Below, in pieces: positions 54,267 through 63,036 of a stretch of 64,000 nt of DNA. Made by a program: the position numbers and the translations under genes. Numbering within the stretch: the first letter of the stretch is position 1; each line of letters opens with the position of its first letter. The notes beneath the pieces were generated by a model. It ran no database searches and was not told the origin of the DNA. It saw nothing but the letters and a program-made list of their open reading frames with translations. Source of the DNA: Mycolicibacterium psychrotolerans (GTDB lineage: Bacteria; Actinomycetota; Actinomycetes; Mycobacteriales; Mycobacteriaceae); contig NZ_AP022574.1 of NCBI RefSeq assembly GCF_010729305.1, forward strand, positions 4,588,001 to 4,652,000, in the 5' to 3' direction.

Positions 54267-55849
54267 GACAGATCCACCAGTTTCAGTGTCGTCGCGTCGA
54301 CGTCGCGGCCGATCGCGGCCAGCACATCCTCGGGTACCTGCCGATCCAGACGGAGCATGATCGTCGCACCGCCCCCTTCGGCGTCCTGACTGAGCTGGGC
54401 GGCCAGGATGTTGACCGCCGCGCCGCCGAGCAGCGTGCCGATCTTGCCCAGCGCACCGGGCCGGTCGTCGTAGTTGATGATCAGGTTGACCCCTTCGGCG
54501 CGCAGTTCCAGGTTGCGCCCGTTGATCTGGACGATCTTCTCCACCAGCTGGGGTCCAGTCAGCGTGCCGGCCACATTGACCGTCGAACCGTCGGCGGAGA
54601 CGGCGCGGACGTCGACCACACTGCGGTGGTTGGGGCTCTCGGTCTCGGTGTCGATCGAAGCCTCCACGCCGCGCTCGGCGGCCAGCGCCGGTGCGTTGAC
54701 GAAGGTCACGGGGTCCTCGATCACCGCCGAGAACAGGCCACGCAGCGCCGAGAGCCGCAGCACCTCGACCTCTTCGGAGGCCAGCTCCCCGCGCACCTGC
54801 ACGCACAGGTTGGTCGGCAGTTCGGGCGACAGGGCCCCCGCGAGCAACCCGAGCTTGCGCACCAGGTCCAGCCAGGGTGCGACCTCTTCGCCGACCACGC
54901 CGCCGCCGACGTTGACGGCGTCGGGCACGAACTCACCGGCGAGCGCGAGGCGCACGCTGGCGGCCACGTCGGTGCCCGCCCGGTCCTGCGCCTCGGCGGT
55001 CGATGCACCCAGGTGCGGGGTCACCACCACCTCGGGCAGCTCGAACAGCGGACTGTCGGTGCACGGCTCGGTGGCGAAGACGTCCAGGCCGGCGGCACGG
55101 ACGTGGCCACCGGTGATCGCATCGGCGAGGGCCTGCTCGTCGATCAGCCCGCCGCGGGCCGCGTTGACGATGATCACGCCGGGCTTGGTCTTGGCCAGGG
55201 CGTCCTTGCCGATCAGGCCGGCGGTCTCCTTGGTCTTGGGCAGGTGCACCGAGATGAAGTCGGCGCGAGAGAGCAGTTCGTCCAGGGCCAGCAACTCGAT
55301 ACCCAGCTGGGCGGCGCGGGCATGCGAGACGTACGGGTCGTAGGCGGTGACATGCGCGCCGAACGCGGCCAGGCGCTGGGCCACCAGCTGGCCGATGCGC
55401 CCGAGGCCGACCACGCCGACGGTCTTGCCGAAGATCTCGGTGCCGGAGAACGACGACCGCTTCCAGGTGTGCGCGCGCAGCGTTGCGTCGGCGGCCGGGA
55501 TCTGGCGTGCCGCGGACAGCAGCAGCGCCAGCGCGTGCTCGGCGGCGCTGTGGATGTTCGACGTCGGCGCGTTGACGACCAGCACGCCGCGGGCGGTGGC
55601 GGCGTCGACGTCCACGTTGTCCAGGCCGACACCCGCGCGGGCGACGATCTTGAGCTTCGGCGCCGCGGCTAACACCTCGGCGTCGACGGTGGTGGCCGAC
55701 CGCACCAGCAGTGCGTCGGCGTCGGCGACGGCGGCCAGGAGCTTCTCCCGGTCGGGGCCGTCGACCCAGCGAACCTCGATCTGGTCCCCCAAGGCCTCGA
55801 CAGTCGATGGGGCCAGCTTGTCGGCGATCAGTACCACGGGCAGACTCAC
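54263..55849 (-). CDS. serA: D-3-phosphoglycerate dehydrogenase
   Basis: SerA starts serine synthesis from 3-phosphoglycerate. The 528-residue long-form enzyme has the NAD-binding fold GVVGLGRIGQLVAQRL, catalytic residues around NAARGGLIDEQAL and HLGASTAEAQDRAG, an allosteric substrate-binding region (about 320-450) and a C-terminal ACT domain beginning VNLIINYDDRPGALG that mediates serine inhibition. GTG start. Co-transcribed with leuB (overlapping). Confidence 0.97.
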   Translation of the reverse strand: MSLPVVLIADKLAPSTVEALGDQIEVRWVDGPDREKLLAAVADADALLVRSATTVDAEVLAAAPKLKIVARAGVGLDNVDVDAATARGVLVVNAPTSNIHSAAEHALALLLSAARQIPAADATLRAHTWKRSSFSGTEIFGKTVGVVGLGRIGQLVAQRLAAFGAHVTAYDPYVSHARAAQLGIELLALDELLSRADFISVHLPKTKETAGLIGKDALAKTKPGVIIVNAARGGLIDEQALADAITGGHVRAAGLDVFATEPCTDSPLFELPEVVVTPHLGASTAEAQDRAGTDVAASVRLALAGEFVPDAVNVGGGVVGEEVAPWLDLVRKLGLLAGALSPELPTNLCVQVRGELASEEVEVLRLSALRGLFSAVIEDPVTFVNAPALAAERGVEASIDTETESPNHRSVVDVRAVSADGSTVNVAGTLTGPQLVEKIVQINGRNLELRAEGVNLIINYDDRPGALGKIGTLLGGAAVNILAAQLSQDAEGGGATIMLRLDRQVPEDVLAAIGRDVDATTLKLVDLS

Positions 55850-55881
55850 GAGGGCTCAGCCTAATGGGCTGTAATGGCGGG

Positions 55882-57312
55882 GTGGACGTCACCGTCGTCG
55901 GAAGCGGGCCCAACGGCCTGGCAGCCGCCGTGATCTGTGCGCGCGCGGGGCTGTCGGTGCGGGTCATCGAGGCCCAGCCGACGTTCGGCGGCGGGGCGCG
56001 CAGCCGGCCCGACCCGGACTATCCCGGCGTCCTGCACGACGTCTGCTCCGCGGTCCACCCACTGGGGGTGGCCTCACCGTTCTTCGCCGAGTTCGACCTC
56101 GCAGCCCGCGGTGTCGAGCTGGTGGCACCGGAGGTGTCGTACGCCAATCCGCTGCCGGACCGGGCCGCGGCGGTGGCCTACCGCTCGCTGGACCGCACGT
56201 GCGACGAACTCGACGACGGCGCGTCCTGGCGGCGGCTGTTCAATCCGCTCACCGAGCACGTCGACGGGGTGCTCGGATTCTTCCTGGGGGACAAGCGCTC
56301 GCTTCCCCCCGATCTCGTCACCACGGTCCGCGCCGGTCTGCGGGTACTGGCGATGGGCAGCCCCGCGTGGGGCCTGCTGCGCGGCGACGACGCCCGGGCT
56401 CTGTTCACCGGTGTTGGCGTGCATGCCATTTCGCGCATGCCCTCCCCCGTCAACAGCGGCGCCGGCCTGATGCTCGGCACCGTGGCCCACACCGCCGGCT
56501 GGCCGGTGCCGGTGGGCGGAACCCAGACGATCGCCGACGCCCTGATCGCCGACGTGCGGGCCCACGGCGGCGAACTCGTGCTCGGCGAACCCGTGACCGC
56601 CCCGCCCGACGGGGTGGTCATCTGGGACACCGCGCCGACCGCGCTGCTCGACATCTACGGCGACCGGGTGCCGTCCCGGTACGCACAGGCGTTGCGGCGC
56701 TACAGGTTCGGCCCCGGGGTGTGCAAGGTCGACTTCGTCCTCTCCGGTGACATCCCGTGGCGCGATCCGCGGGTCGCGCAGGCGCCGACGGTGCACATGG
56801 GCGGAACGCGGACCCAGATGGCGCTCGCCGAACGCGAGATCGCCGTCGGCCGGCACGCAGAGTGGCCGATGACGTTGGCCGCGCTGCCGCACCTGGCCGA
56901 CCCCTCGCGCATCGACGAGCAGGGCCGCCGGCCGCTGTGGACCTACGCCCACGTCCCGGCCAACTCACCGGCAGACCTCACCGAGACCGTGACCGCCCAG
57001 TTCGAACGCGCCGCGCCGGGATTCCGGGATCTGGTACTGGCCGCCCGGTGCGTGCCCGCCGCCAGGATGGCCGACCACAACGCGAACTACGTGGGCGGCG
57101 ACATCATCGTCGGAGGGGCCACGCTGTTCGCCGCCATGATCGGACCGACGCTGCGCCTGAACCCGTGGTCCACGCCAATCCCCAAGGCGTACCTGTGTTC
57201 GTCGGCCACGCCACCGGGCACCGGTGTGCATGGCATGTCGGGGTACTACGCGGCCCGCACGGTGCTGCGGCGCGAATTCGGCATCACCACCATGCCGCGG
57301 CTTTCGCCCTGA
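55882..57312 (+). CDS. FAD-dependent oxidoreductase (phytoene desaturase-like)
   Basis: This is a 476-residue flavoprotein. The N-terminal dinucleotide motif VTVVGSGPNGLAAAVICARAG leads into IEAQPTFGGGARS. The protein resembles NAD(P)-binding amine-oxidase/phytoene-dehydrogenase enzymes throughout, and its C-terminus GMSGYYAARTVLR is FAD-binding. Neither carotenoid nor polyketide genes are adjacent, so the substrate is unknown. The start is GTG 55882, directly before the Rossmann fold; ATG 55864 is also possible. Positional orthologue of Rv2997. Confidence 0.88.
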   Translation: MDVTVVGSGPNGLAAAVICARAGLSVRVIEAQPTFGGGARSRPDPDYPGVLHDVCSAVHPLGVASPFFAEFDLAARGVELVAPEVSYANPLPDRAAAVAYRSLDRTCDELDDGASWRRLFNPLTEHVDGVLGFFLGDKRSLPPDLVTTVRAGLRVLAMGSPAWGLLRGDDARALFTGVGVHAISRMPSPVNSGAGLMLGTVAHTAGWPVPVGGTQTIADALIADVRAHGGELVLGEPVTAPPDGVVIWDTAPTALLDIYGDRVPSRYAQALRRYRFGPGVCKVDFVLSGDIPWRDPRVAQAPTVHMGGTRTQMALAEREIAVGRHAEWPMTLAALPHLADPSRIDEQGRRPLWTYAHVPANSPADLTETVTAQFERAAPGFRDLVLAARCVPAARMADHNANYVGGDIIVGGATLFAAMIGPTLRLNPWSTPIPKAYLCSSATPPGTGVHGMSGYYAARTVLRREFGITTMPRLSP

Positions 57313-57349
57313 CCTTTCATCGACCGCGCGGGTCCGTAGGCTGCCCGGT

Positions 57350-57949
57350 ATGACGAATTTGGCAGTGATCTACTACTCGGCCACCGGACACGGCACGTCG
57401 ATGGCGAACCGCGTCGCCGCCACCGCGGAGTCGGCGGGCGCCGACGTGCGGTTGCGCCACATCGCCGAGACCCGCGACCCCGAGTCGTTCGCGGGCAATC
57501 CGGCGTGGTCGGCCAATTACGAAGCCACCAAGGATCTTCCGGCCGCCACCGGGGACGACATCGTGTGGGCCGACGCGGTGATCTTCGGCTCGCCCACCCG
57601 GTTCGGCAACACGGCGTCGCAGTTCCGCGCGTTCATCGATTCACTGGGCGGGCTGTGGGCCAAGGGTCAGCTCGCCGACAAGGTGTATGCGGCGTTCACG
57701 TCGTCGCAGACCGCCCACGGCGGGCAGGAGACCACGCTGATCACGCTGTACATCACGCTGATGCACTTCGGCGGCATCATCGTGCCGCCCGGCTACACCG
57801 ACGCGGTGAAGTTCGCCGACGGCAACCCGTACGGCGTCGGGCATGTCACCGGCCCGGAGAACCGCAACGAGCTCGAGGAGGCGACGCTGGACGCGCTCGA
57901 CCACCTGGCCCGCCGCGTCGTCAGCGTCGCCGCCCGCCTCGGCTCCTGA
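57350..57949 (+). CDS. wrbA: NAD(P)H:quinone oxidoreductase (WrbA-like flavodoxin)
   Basis: This is a 199-residue flavodoxin-like protein. The FMN loop is YYSATGHGTSMANRVA, and GSPTRFGNTASQFRAFIDSL and FTSSQTAHGGQETT are hallmarks of WrbA, which reduces quinones by two electrons to avoid redox cycling. ATG 57350. It is convergent with ilvC, and a perfect hairpin lies between them. Confidence 0.93.
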   Translation: MTNLAVIYYSATGHGTSMANRVAATAESAGADVRLRHIAETRDPESFAGNPAWSANYEATKDLPAATGDDIVWADAVIFGSPTRFGNTASQFRAFIDSLGGLWAKGQLADKVYAAFTSSQTAHGGQETTLITLYITLMHFGGIIVPPGYTDAVKFADGNPYGVGHVTGPENRNELEEATLDALDHLARRVVSVAARLGS

Positions 57950-57952
57950 AGC

Positions 57953-58001
57953 GATTTCGGCGTGGTTGTCGTCACTCAGCGACGACAACCACGCCGAAAT
58001 C
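57953..58001. terminator. Perfect 21-bp inverted repeat between wrbA and ilvC
   Basis: The arms gatttcggcgtggttgtcgt(c) and their exact complement enclose the seven-base loop actcagc. There is no T-tract. The location between converging stops fits a bidirectional terminator, and the perfect pairing suggests recent origin or strong selection. Confidence 0.75.
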
Positions 58002-58010
58002 ACGGAAGAG

Positions 58011-59024
58011 TCAGGCGGTTTCGGTGATCGGCCGATCCACCCAGCTCATCAGGTCGCGCAGCTTCTTGCCGGTGACCTCGATCGGGTGCTCGGCGTTCTC
58101 CTTGCGCAGCTGCTCGAGCTCCTTGTTGCCGCCCTCCACGTTGGCCACGAGCCGCTTGACGAACGTGCCGTCCTGGATGTCGGCCAGGATGTCCTTCATC
58201 CGCTTCTTCGTGTCGGCGTCGATCACTCGCGGCCCGGACAGGTAGCCACCGAACTCCGCGGTGTCGGACACCGAGTAGTTCATCCGGGCGATGCCGCCCT
58301 CGTACATCAGGTCGACGATGAGCTTGAGCTCGTGCAGCACCTCGAAGTAGGCCAGCTCCGGGGCGTACCCGGCCTCCACCATCACCTCGAAGCCGGTCTT
58401 GACGAGTTCCTCGGTGCCACCGCACAACACGGCCTGCTCACCGAACAGGTCGGTCTCGGTCTCGTCCTTGAACGTGGTCTTGATGACACCGGCCCGGGCA
58501 CCGCCGATCGCCTTGGCGTAGGACAGTGCGAGCGCCAGGCCCTCGCCCTTGGGATCCTGCTCGACCGCGACCAGGCAGGGCACGCCCTTTCCGTCGACGA
58601 ACTGCCGGCGCACCAGGTGCCCCGGGCCCTTGGGCGCCACCATGCCGATGGTGACGTTGGCCGGCGGCTTGATCAGACCGAAATGGATGTTGAGGCCGTG
58701 CCCGAAGAACAGCGCGTTGCCGTCCTCGAGATTCGGCTCGATGTCGCTCGTGAAGATCTCGGCCTGCGCGGTGTCGGGCGCCAGCAGCATGATCACGTCG
58801 GCCCACTTGGCGACCTCGGCGGGGGTGTCCACCTCGAGGCCCTGCTCGGTGACCTTCTCGCGGGACTTGGAGCCCTCCTTCAGGCCCACCTTCACCTGGA
58901 CGCCGGAGTCGCGCAGACTCAACGAGTGCGCGTGCCCCTGGCTGCCGTAGCCGATGACGGCGACCTTGCGGCCCTGGATGATCGACAGGTCCGCGTCGTC
59001 GTCATAGAACATCTCAACTGCCAT
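58011..59024 (-). CDS. ilvC: Ketol-acid reductoisomerase
   Basis: IlvC isomerises and reduces acetolactate with NADPH in valine/isoleucine synthesis. The class I enzyme of 337 residues starts AVEMFYDDDADLSIIQGRKVAVIGYGSQGHA and has APKGPGHLVRRQF, SYAKAIGGARAG and DETETDLFGEQAVLCGG (Mg ligands). ATG start. Downstream of ilvN by about 40 bases; same unit as ilvB. Confidence 0.98.
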   Translation of the reverse strand: MAVEMFYDDDADLSIIQGRKVAVIGYGSQGHAHSLSLRDSGVQVKVGLKEGSKSREKVTEQGLEVDTPAEVAKWADVIMLLAPDTAQAEIFTSDIEPNLEDGNALFFGHGLNIHFGLIKPPANVTIGMVAPKGPGHLVRRQFVDGKGVPCLVAVEQDPKGEGLALALSYAKAIGGARAGVIKTTFKDETETDLFGEQAVLCGGTEELVKTGFEVMVEAGYAPELAYFEVLHELKLIVDLMYEGGIARMNYSVSDTAEFGGYLSGPRVIDADTKKRMKDILADIQDGTFVKRLVANVEGGNKELEQLRKENAEHPIEVTGKKLRDLMSWVDRPITETA

Positions 59025-59064
59025 TGTCTCGAATCTTCTTTCTACTCAGTGCTTTGTGACGGTT

Positions 59065-59565
59065 TTACTTGGTGCCGATTCCGCGGGGGCCACGCGACAG
59101 CGACACCACACCGGACTGGACGATCTCGCGGATCCCGTAGGGCTCCAGGACGCGCAGCAGCGCCTCGAGCTTGCCGGGAGTTCCGGTGGCCTCGACGGTC
59201 AGCGACTCGTTCGACACGTCGACGACCTTGGCGCGGAACAGGTTCACGGCCTCGATGACCTGACCGCGGGTCGTCGCGTCGGCACGCACCTTGATCAACG
59301 CGATCTCGCGCGACACGGCGTTGTCGTCGTCCTGCTCGACGATCTTGATCACGTTGACGAGCTTGTTGAGCTGCTTGGTGATCTGCTCCAGCGGCGAGTC
59401 CTCGACGTCGACCACGATGGTCATCCGGGACAGGTCCTTCTGCTCGGTGGCGCCGACGGCCAGCGAGCAGATGTTGTAGCCGCGCCGGGAGAACAGCGAG
59501 GCCACGCGGGCCAGGACGCCGGGCTTGTCCTCGACGAGCACCGACAGGGTGTGGATGGTGCTCAC
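59065..59565 (-). CDS. ilvN: Acetolactate synthase small (regulatory) subunit
   Basis: IlvN activates IlvB and confers valine feedback inhibition. The 166-residue protein has an N-terminal ACT domain (HTLSVLVEDKPGVLARVASLFSRR...) and a C-terminal ALS regulatory domain (REIALIKVRAD... GKLEALLRVLEPYGI). GTG start overlapping the ilvB stop (GTGA). Confidence 0.97.
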   Translation of the reverse strand: MSTIHTLSVLVEDKPGVLARVASLFSRRGYNICSLAVGATEQKDLSRMTIVVDVEDSPLEQITKQLNKLVNVIKIVEQDDDNAVSREIALIKVRADATTRGQVIEAVNLFRAKVVDVSNESLTVEATGTPGKLEALLRVLEPYGIREIVQSGVVSLSRGPRGIGTK

Positions 59566-61412
59566 GCGTGCCCCTCTTCATTGTCGAACAGCGGACGGAT
59601 GCCGCGGGCGTGCTGGATCTCGTCGTTGCTGGTGCCTGCGGCCACCATCGGCCACACCTGGGCGTCGGCCCCGACGACGAACTCGATGACCACCGGGCGG
59701 TCGTTGATCGCGCGCGCCTGATTGATCACCTCGGCGACGTCTTCGGCACGCTCACAGCGCAATCCGACACAACCCAGCGCCTCGGACAGCTTGACGAAGT
59801 CCGGGATGCGTCGGGTGTGGGTGGCCAGATCCGTCTGGCTGTACCGCTCCTCGTAGAACAGCGTCTGCCACTGCCGGACCATCCCCAGGTTGCCGTTGTT
59901 GATCAGCGCGACCTTGATCGGCACGCCTTCGATCGCACACGTGGCGAGCTCCTGGTTGGTCATCTGGAAGCAGCCGTCGCCGTCGATGGCCCACACCTCG
60001 GTGTCGGGGCAGCCCATCTTCGCGCCCATCGCCGCGGGCACGGCGTAGCCCATCGTGCCCAGCCCCCCGGAGTTGAGCCAGGTCTTGGGCTTCTCGTATT
60101 TGATGAACTGAGCCGCCCACATCTGGTGCTGACCCACACCGGCGACGTAGATCGCGTCCGAGCCGGCGATCTTGCCCAGCGTCTCGATGACGTACTCGGG
60201 TGAGAGGCTGCCGTCGCTCTGCGGGCCGTAGCTCAGCGGATACGTCGACTGGATTCCGCGCAGGTATTCCCACCAGGTGTCGAGCGCCGTCGAGCCGAGC
60301 CCGCCGTCACGCCGCAGCGCATCGATCAGGTCGGTGATCACGGCCTTGACGTCACCCACGATCGGCACGTCGGCATGCCGGTTCTTGCCGATCTCGGCCG
60401 GGTCGATGTCGGCGTGGATCACCTTGGCGTCGGGCGCGAACGAGTCCAGCTTGCCGGTCACCCGGTCGTCGAACCGGGTGCCGAGCGCGATCAGCAGATC
60501 GCTGCGCTGCAGCGCCGCCACCGCGGCCACGGTGCCGTGCATGCCGGGCATGCCGAGGTTCTGCGGGTGGCTGTCGGGGAAGGCGCCCCGCGCCATCAGC
60601 GTGGTGACCACCGGGATGCCGGTCAGCTCGGCGAGATCCAGCAGTTGCTCGGACGCCTCGCCGCGGATGACGCCGCCACCGACGTAGAGCACCGGCTTGC
60701 GTGCGGCGGTGATCAGCTTGGCCGCCTCGCGGATCTGCCGGTTGTGCGGCTTGGTGTTCGGCTTGTAGCCGGGCAGTTCGAACTTCGGCGGCCAACTGAA
60801 GGTGCACTGACCCTGCAGCACGTCCTTGGGGATGTCGACCAGAACAGGTCCGGGCCGCCCAGTGGAGGCGATGTGGAACGCCTCGGCGATGACGCGGGCG
60901 ATGTCATCGCCGTTGCGGACCAGGAAGTTGTGTTTGGTGACCGGCATCGTGATGCCGGAGATGTCGGCTTCCTGGAAGGCGTCGGTGCCGATCAGCGCGC
61001 GCCCCACCTGACCCGTGATCGCGACCACGGGGATCGAATCCATATATGCGTCGGCCAGCGGGGTCACCAGGTTGGTCGCACCCGGACCCGAGGTCGCCAT
61101 GCAGACACCGACGCGTCCGGTGGCGTGCGCGTAGCCGCTGGCGGCGTGGCCGCCGCCCTGCTCGTGCCGGACCAGGACATGGCGCAACTTCACCGAGTCG
61201 AACAGCGGGTCGTAGACCGGCAGCACCGCGCCGCCGGGGATGCCGAAGATCACGTCGACGTCGAGTTCCTCGAGCGAGCGGATGACGGCTTGCGCGCCGG
61301 TGAGCTGGTGCGGGGCAACGGTTTTCGGCTGCGGGGCGGCCGGGGTGGCGGTCTGACCCCCGTTCGCCGGGGTCGCCGACTGCTCAGGTGGTCGCTTGGT
61401 GGGTGCGCTCAC
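59562..61412 (-). CDS. ilvB: Acetolactate synthase large subunit
   Basis: This is the TPP enzyme that makes acetolactate/acetohydroxybutyrate, the first common step of branched-chain synthesis. The 616-residue protein has a 40-residue polar leader, the catalytic Glu in LVRHEQGGGHAASGYA, the FAD/thiamine regions and the TPP motif GDGCFQMTNQELATC...NNGNLGMVRQWQ. GTG start. Regulation probably includes the attenuator upstream. Operon ilvB-ilvN-ilvC. Confidence 0.98.
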   Translation of the reverse strand: MSAPTKRPPEQSATPANGGQTATPAAPQPKTVAPHQLTGAQAVIRSLEELDVDVIFGIPGGAVLPVYDPLFDSVKLRHVLVRHEQGGGHAASGYAHATGRVGVCMATSGPGATNLVTPLADAYMDSIPVVAITGQVGRALIGTDAFQEADISGITMPVTKHNFLVRNGDDIARVIAEAFHIASTGRPGPVLVDIPKDVLQGQCTFSWPPKFELPGYKPNTKPHNRQIREAAKLITAARKPVLYVGGGVIRGEASEQLLDLAELTGIPVVTTLMARGAFPDSHPQNLGMPGMHGTVAAVAALQRSDLLIALGTRFDDRVTGKLDSFAPDAKVIHADIDPAEIGKNRHADVPIVGDVKAVITDLIDALRRDGGLGSTALDTWWEYLRGIQSTYPLSYGPQSDGSLSPEYVIETLGKIAGSDAIYVAGVGQHQMWAAQFIKYEKPKTWLNSGGLGTMGYAVPAAMGAKMGCPDTEVWAIDGDGCFQMTNQELATCAIEGVPIKVALINNGNLGMVRQWQTLFYEERYSQTDLATHTRRIPDFVKLSEALGCVGLRCERAEDVAEVINQARAINDRPVVIEFVVGADAQVWPMVAAGTSNDEIQHARGIRPLFDNEEGHA

Positions 61413-61473
61413 GGTGTCCTCTTGTCCTGTCGACTCTGGTAGATCTTCTCAAATCGGTGCTGGGGCAACAAAA

Positions 61474-61506
61474 AACCCCCGTCAGCCGGGCGGCTGTACG
61501 AGGGTT
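61474..61506 (-). terminator. Attenuator terminator upstream of ilvB
   Basis: On the minus strand AACCCUCGU and CAGCC (with one bulged A) pair across loop GCCC to GGCUG and ACGGGGGUU, giving a 14-bp stem immediately followed by TTTT. It lies about 60 bases before ilvB and after the leader peptide, where an intrinsic terminator would stop transcription prematurely. Confidence 0.85.
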
Positions 61507-61567
61507 GCGCGTCGATGCGGTGGTGCTATGCCCGGACCAGGGCTAGCGCGGCATCAACGCGCAACCC
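61502..61567 (-). promoter_or_regulatory. Competing hairpin across the ilvB leader
   Basis: GGGTTGCGCGTTGATGC (leader peptide codons, 61551-61567) pairs with GCATCGACGCGCAACCC (61502-61518): 16 Watson-Crick pairs plus one G-T. Its 3' arm shares AACCC with the 5' arm of the terminator, so the two structures are at least partly exclusive. Confidence 0.75.
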
Positions 61568-61597
61568 AATTACTACGAGCGAGCCCGGGGTCTGCAT
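61526..61597 (-). CDS. ilvL: ilvB leader peptide (attenuation)
   Basis: This 23-residue open frame starts ATG 61597 and ends TAG. It is unusually rich in Leu, Val and Ile: SLVVIGL is followed by further Val and Leu codons before the end. It has no Shine-Dalgarno, but a -10 (TACCGT) lies just upstream, so near-leaderless translation is likely. Ribosome stalling at these codons under branched-chain shortage would alter folding of the following hairpins. It is comparable to leader peptides reported upstream of actinobacterial ilvB genes. Confidence 0.8.
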   Translation of the reverse strand: MQTPGSLVVIGLRVDAALALVRA

Positions 61598-61605
61598 AGC
61601 AGATG

Positions 61606-61635
61606 ACGGTAGCCCGCGAAGCGGACTCTGGTCAA
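61606..61635 (-). promoter_or_regulatory. Probable ilvB promoter
   Basis: TTGACC (61630-61635) and TACCGT (61606-61611) are separated by 18 bases on the minus strand and sit just before the leader peptide ATG. The spacing is within the SigA range. Confidence 0.6.
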
Positions 61636-61669
61636 ATTCCCGGCTCCGCCGGGGTGGGATGATGGCGCC

Positions 61670-62065
61670 ATGGGTTCCTCCGCCACGTCGTCGCCCGCCC
61701 CGGTCGTGATCCGGATCTCCCCCATGGCTCACCTTGCCGTCGTCCTACTGACGCTCGCGCTGCTGTCCGTGGTGTTCGCCGGGCCGGTGTGGTTCGTCGC
61801 GTTATTGGTGATCCCGGTGCTGCTGTCGGTGGCGATCGCGCGGTACCGCACCGTCGCCGACCGCGACACCGTCACCGCGCGCACCCTGTTGGGCAGCCAG
61901 ACGCTGCGCTGGGAGGACATCGCCGGGCTGCGGTTCGGCCGGAAGGCGTGGGCCCAGGCCCGGCGCGCCGACGGCACCGAGGTGTCGCTGCCGGCCGTCA
62001 CCTTCGCGACGCTTCCGGTGCTGACGGCCGCCAGCGGCGGCCGCGTGCCCAATCCGTACGAATGA
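61670..62065 (+). CDS. Cfp6-like PH-domain membrane protein
   Basis: This is a 131-residue protein with two hydrophobic segments (AHLAVVLLTLALLSVVFAG and VWFVALLVIPVLLSVAIA) and a short bacterial PH-like domain (YRTVADRDTVTARTLLGSQTLRWEDIAGLRFG). It corresponds to the low molecular weight antigen Cfp6 (Rv3004) by order. Function unknown. Divergent from the ilvB leader and convergent with the DoxX-family gene after three bases. Confidence 0.8.
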   Translation: MGSSATSSPAPVVIRISPMAHLAVVLLTLALLSVVFAGPVWFVALLVIPVLLSVAIARYRTVADRDTVTARTLLGSQTLRWEDIAGLRFGRKAWAQARRADGTEVSLPAVTFATLPVLTAASGGRVPNPYE

Positions 62066-62068
62066 CGC

Positions 62069-62899
62069 TCAGGCCAGCGGATTGGCCCCGTTGAGCAGCA
62101 CCCAGATCGCCACGCCCGCCCCGACGCCGAGGATCAGCGCGGCGAAGGAGCCGAGGAAGGGGCGACGCGCCCACCCGCGGCCGGCGTCCAGGCCGTAGCG
62201 CCCGGGACCGATCAGGATGATCGCTGCGACGACGGCGAGCAGGATCGCCTCGTACTCGTGGCCGTCGGTCAGGAAGGCCGACAGCCGTGCCTCGTTGTGC
62301 GCGTCGATGGCCTCGGCCAGGACGGCGTTGATCAGATAGGCCAGCGCGCCGGCCGCCGCAACCGGGGTGAACAGCCCCAGCACGAGCAGCACCCCGGCCA
62401 CGATCTGACCGCCGGCGGCCACGTAGCTGAGGATGTCGGCGTACTGGAAGCCGACGCCGGCCAGGTAGTCGCGGAATCCGCCGAGCCCCGACCCGCCCCA
62501 GATCCCGAACATCTTCTGCAGGCCGTGCGCGACCAGCAGCAGACCCACGGCGACGCGGAGCACCAGCAGGCCGAGGTCCTGGGTGCCCCTGCGGTCCCGC
62601 TCCCGGTGCTCGTCGAGCACGCCGACCTCGGTGGGTGCCGCGGTCGACCCGTACGAGCCGGGCGCCAGACCGTTGCCGGGCTGCACGTAGGGCAGCGGTT
62701 CGGCGTCGTTCAGCAGGGCGAACGGCTGCTGGTCGGCGGGCTTGGCCGAGTCGTAGCGCGGGATCGCCGTCGTCTCGAAGTCGCCGCCGTACTGCGCCGA
62801 GGGCAGATCGTCCTCGGGGTCCACCAGCCGCGCCGACGCGGGCCGGCCGGCCGATTCGTCGGGCCGCTGCCAGGGGCGTGGATCATGGGGACTCGTCAC
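62069..62899 (-). CDS. DoxX-family membrane protein
   Basis: This is a 276-residue protein with a long hydrophilic N-terminus (1-110) and a four-helix DoxX domain (LGLLVLRVAVGLLLVAHGLQKMFG, YLAGVGFQYADILSYVAAGGQIVAGVLLV and later helices). In M. tuberculosis the homologous DoxX (Rv3005c) acts with SodA and SseA in a membrane oxidoreductase complex; neither partner is in this window. GTG start at 62899. Confidence 0.85.
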   Translation of the reverse strand: MTSPHDPRPWQRPDESAGRPASARLVDPEDDLPSAQYGGDFETTAIPRYDSAKPADQQPFALLNDAEPLPYVQPGNGLAPGSYGSTAAPTEVGVLDEHRERDRRGTQDLGLLVLRVAVGLLLVAHGLQKMFGIWGGSGLGGFRDYLAGVGFQYADILSYVAAGGQIVAGVLLVLGLFTPVAAAGALAYLINAVLAEAIDAHNEARLSAFLTDGHEYEAILLAVVAAIILIGPGRYGLDAGRGWARRPFLGSFAALILGVGAGVAIWVLLNGANPLA

Positions 62900-63036
62900 G
62901 ACTGCCAGGGTAAGTGCACCTGCGGCCGTCGCCCGGAATTGGCGCGGCGCGCCCGACCATGTGTTTTACCGCTGCGGGGCAGGTCGGCGCCGGGACGCGT
63001 GGCGAGCACTCCGAAACGATCCGTAATCTGGCTCGC

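Noticed and set aside
61413..61470. A riboswitch in the ilvB leader
   Set aside because: The leader is explained by a branched-chain-rich peptide and hairpins; no known riboswitch core is visible.
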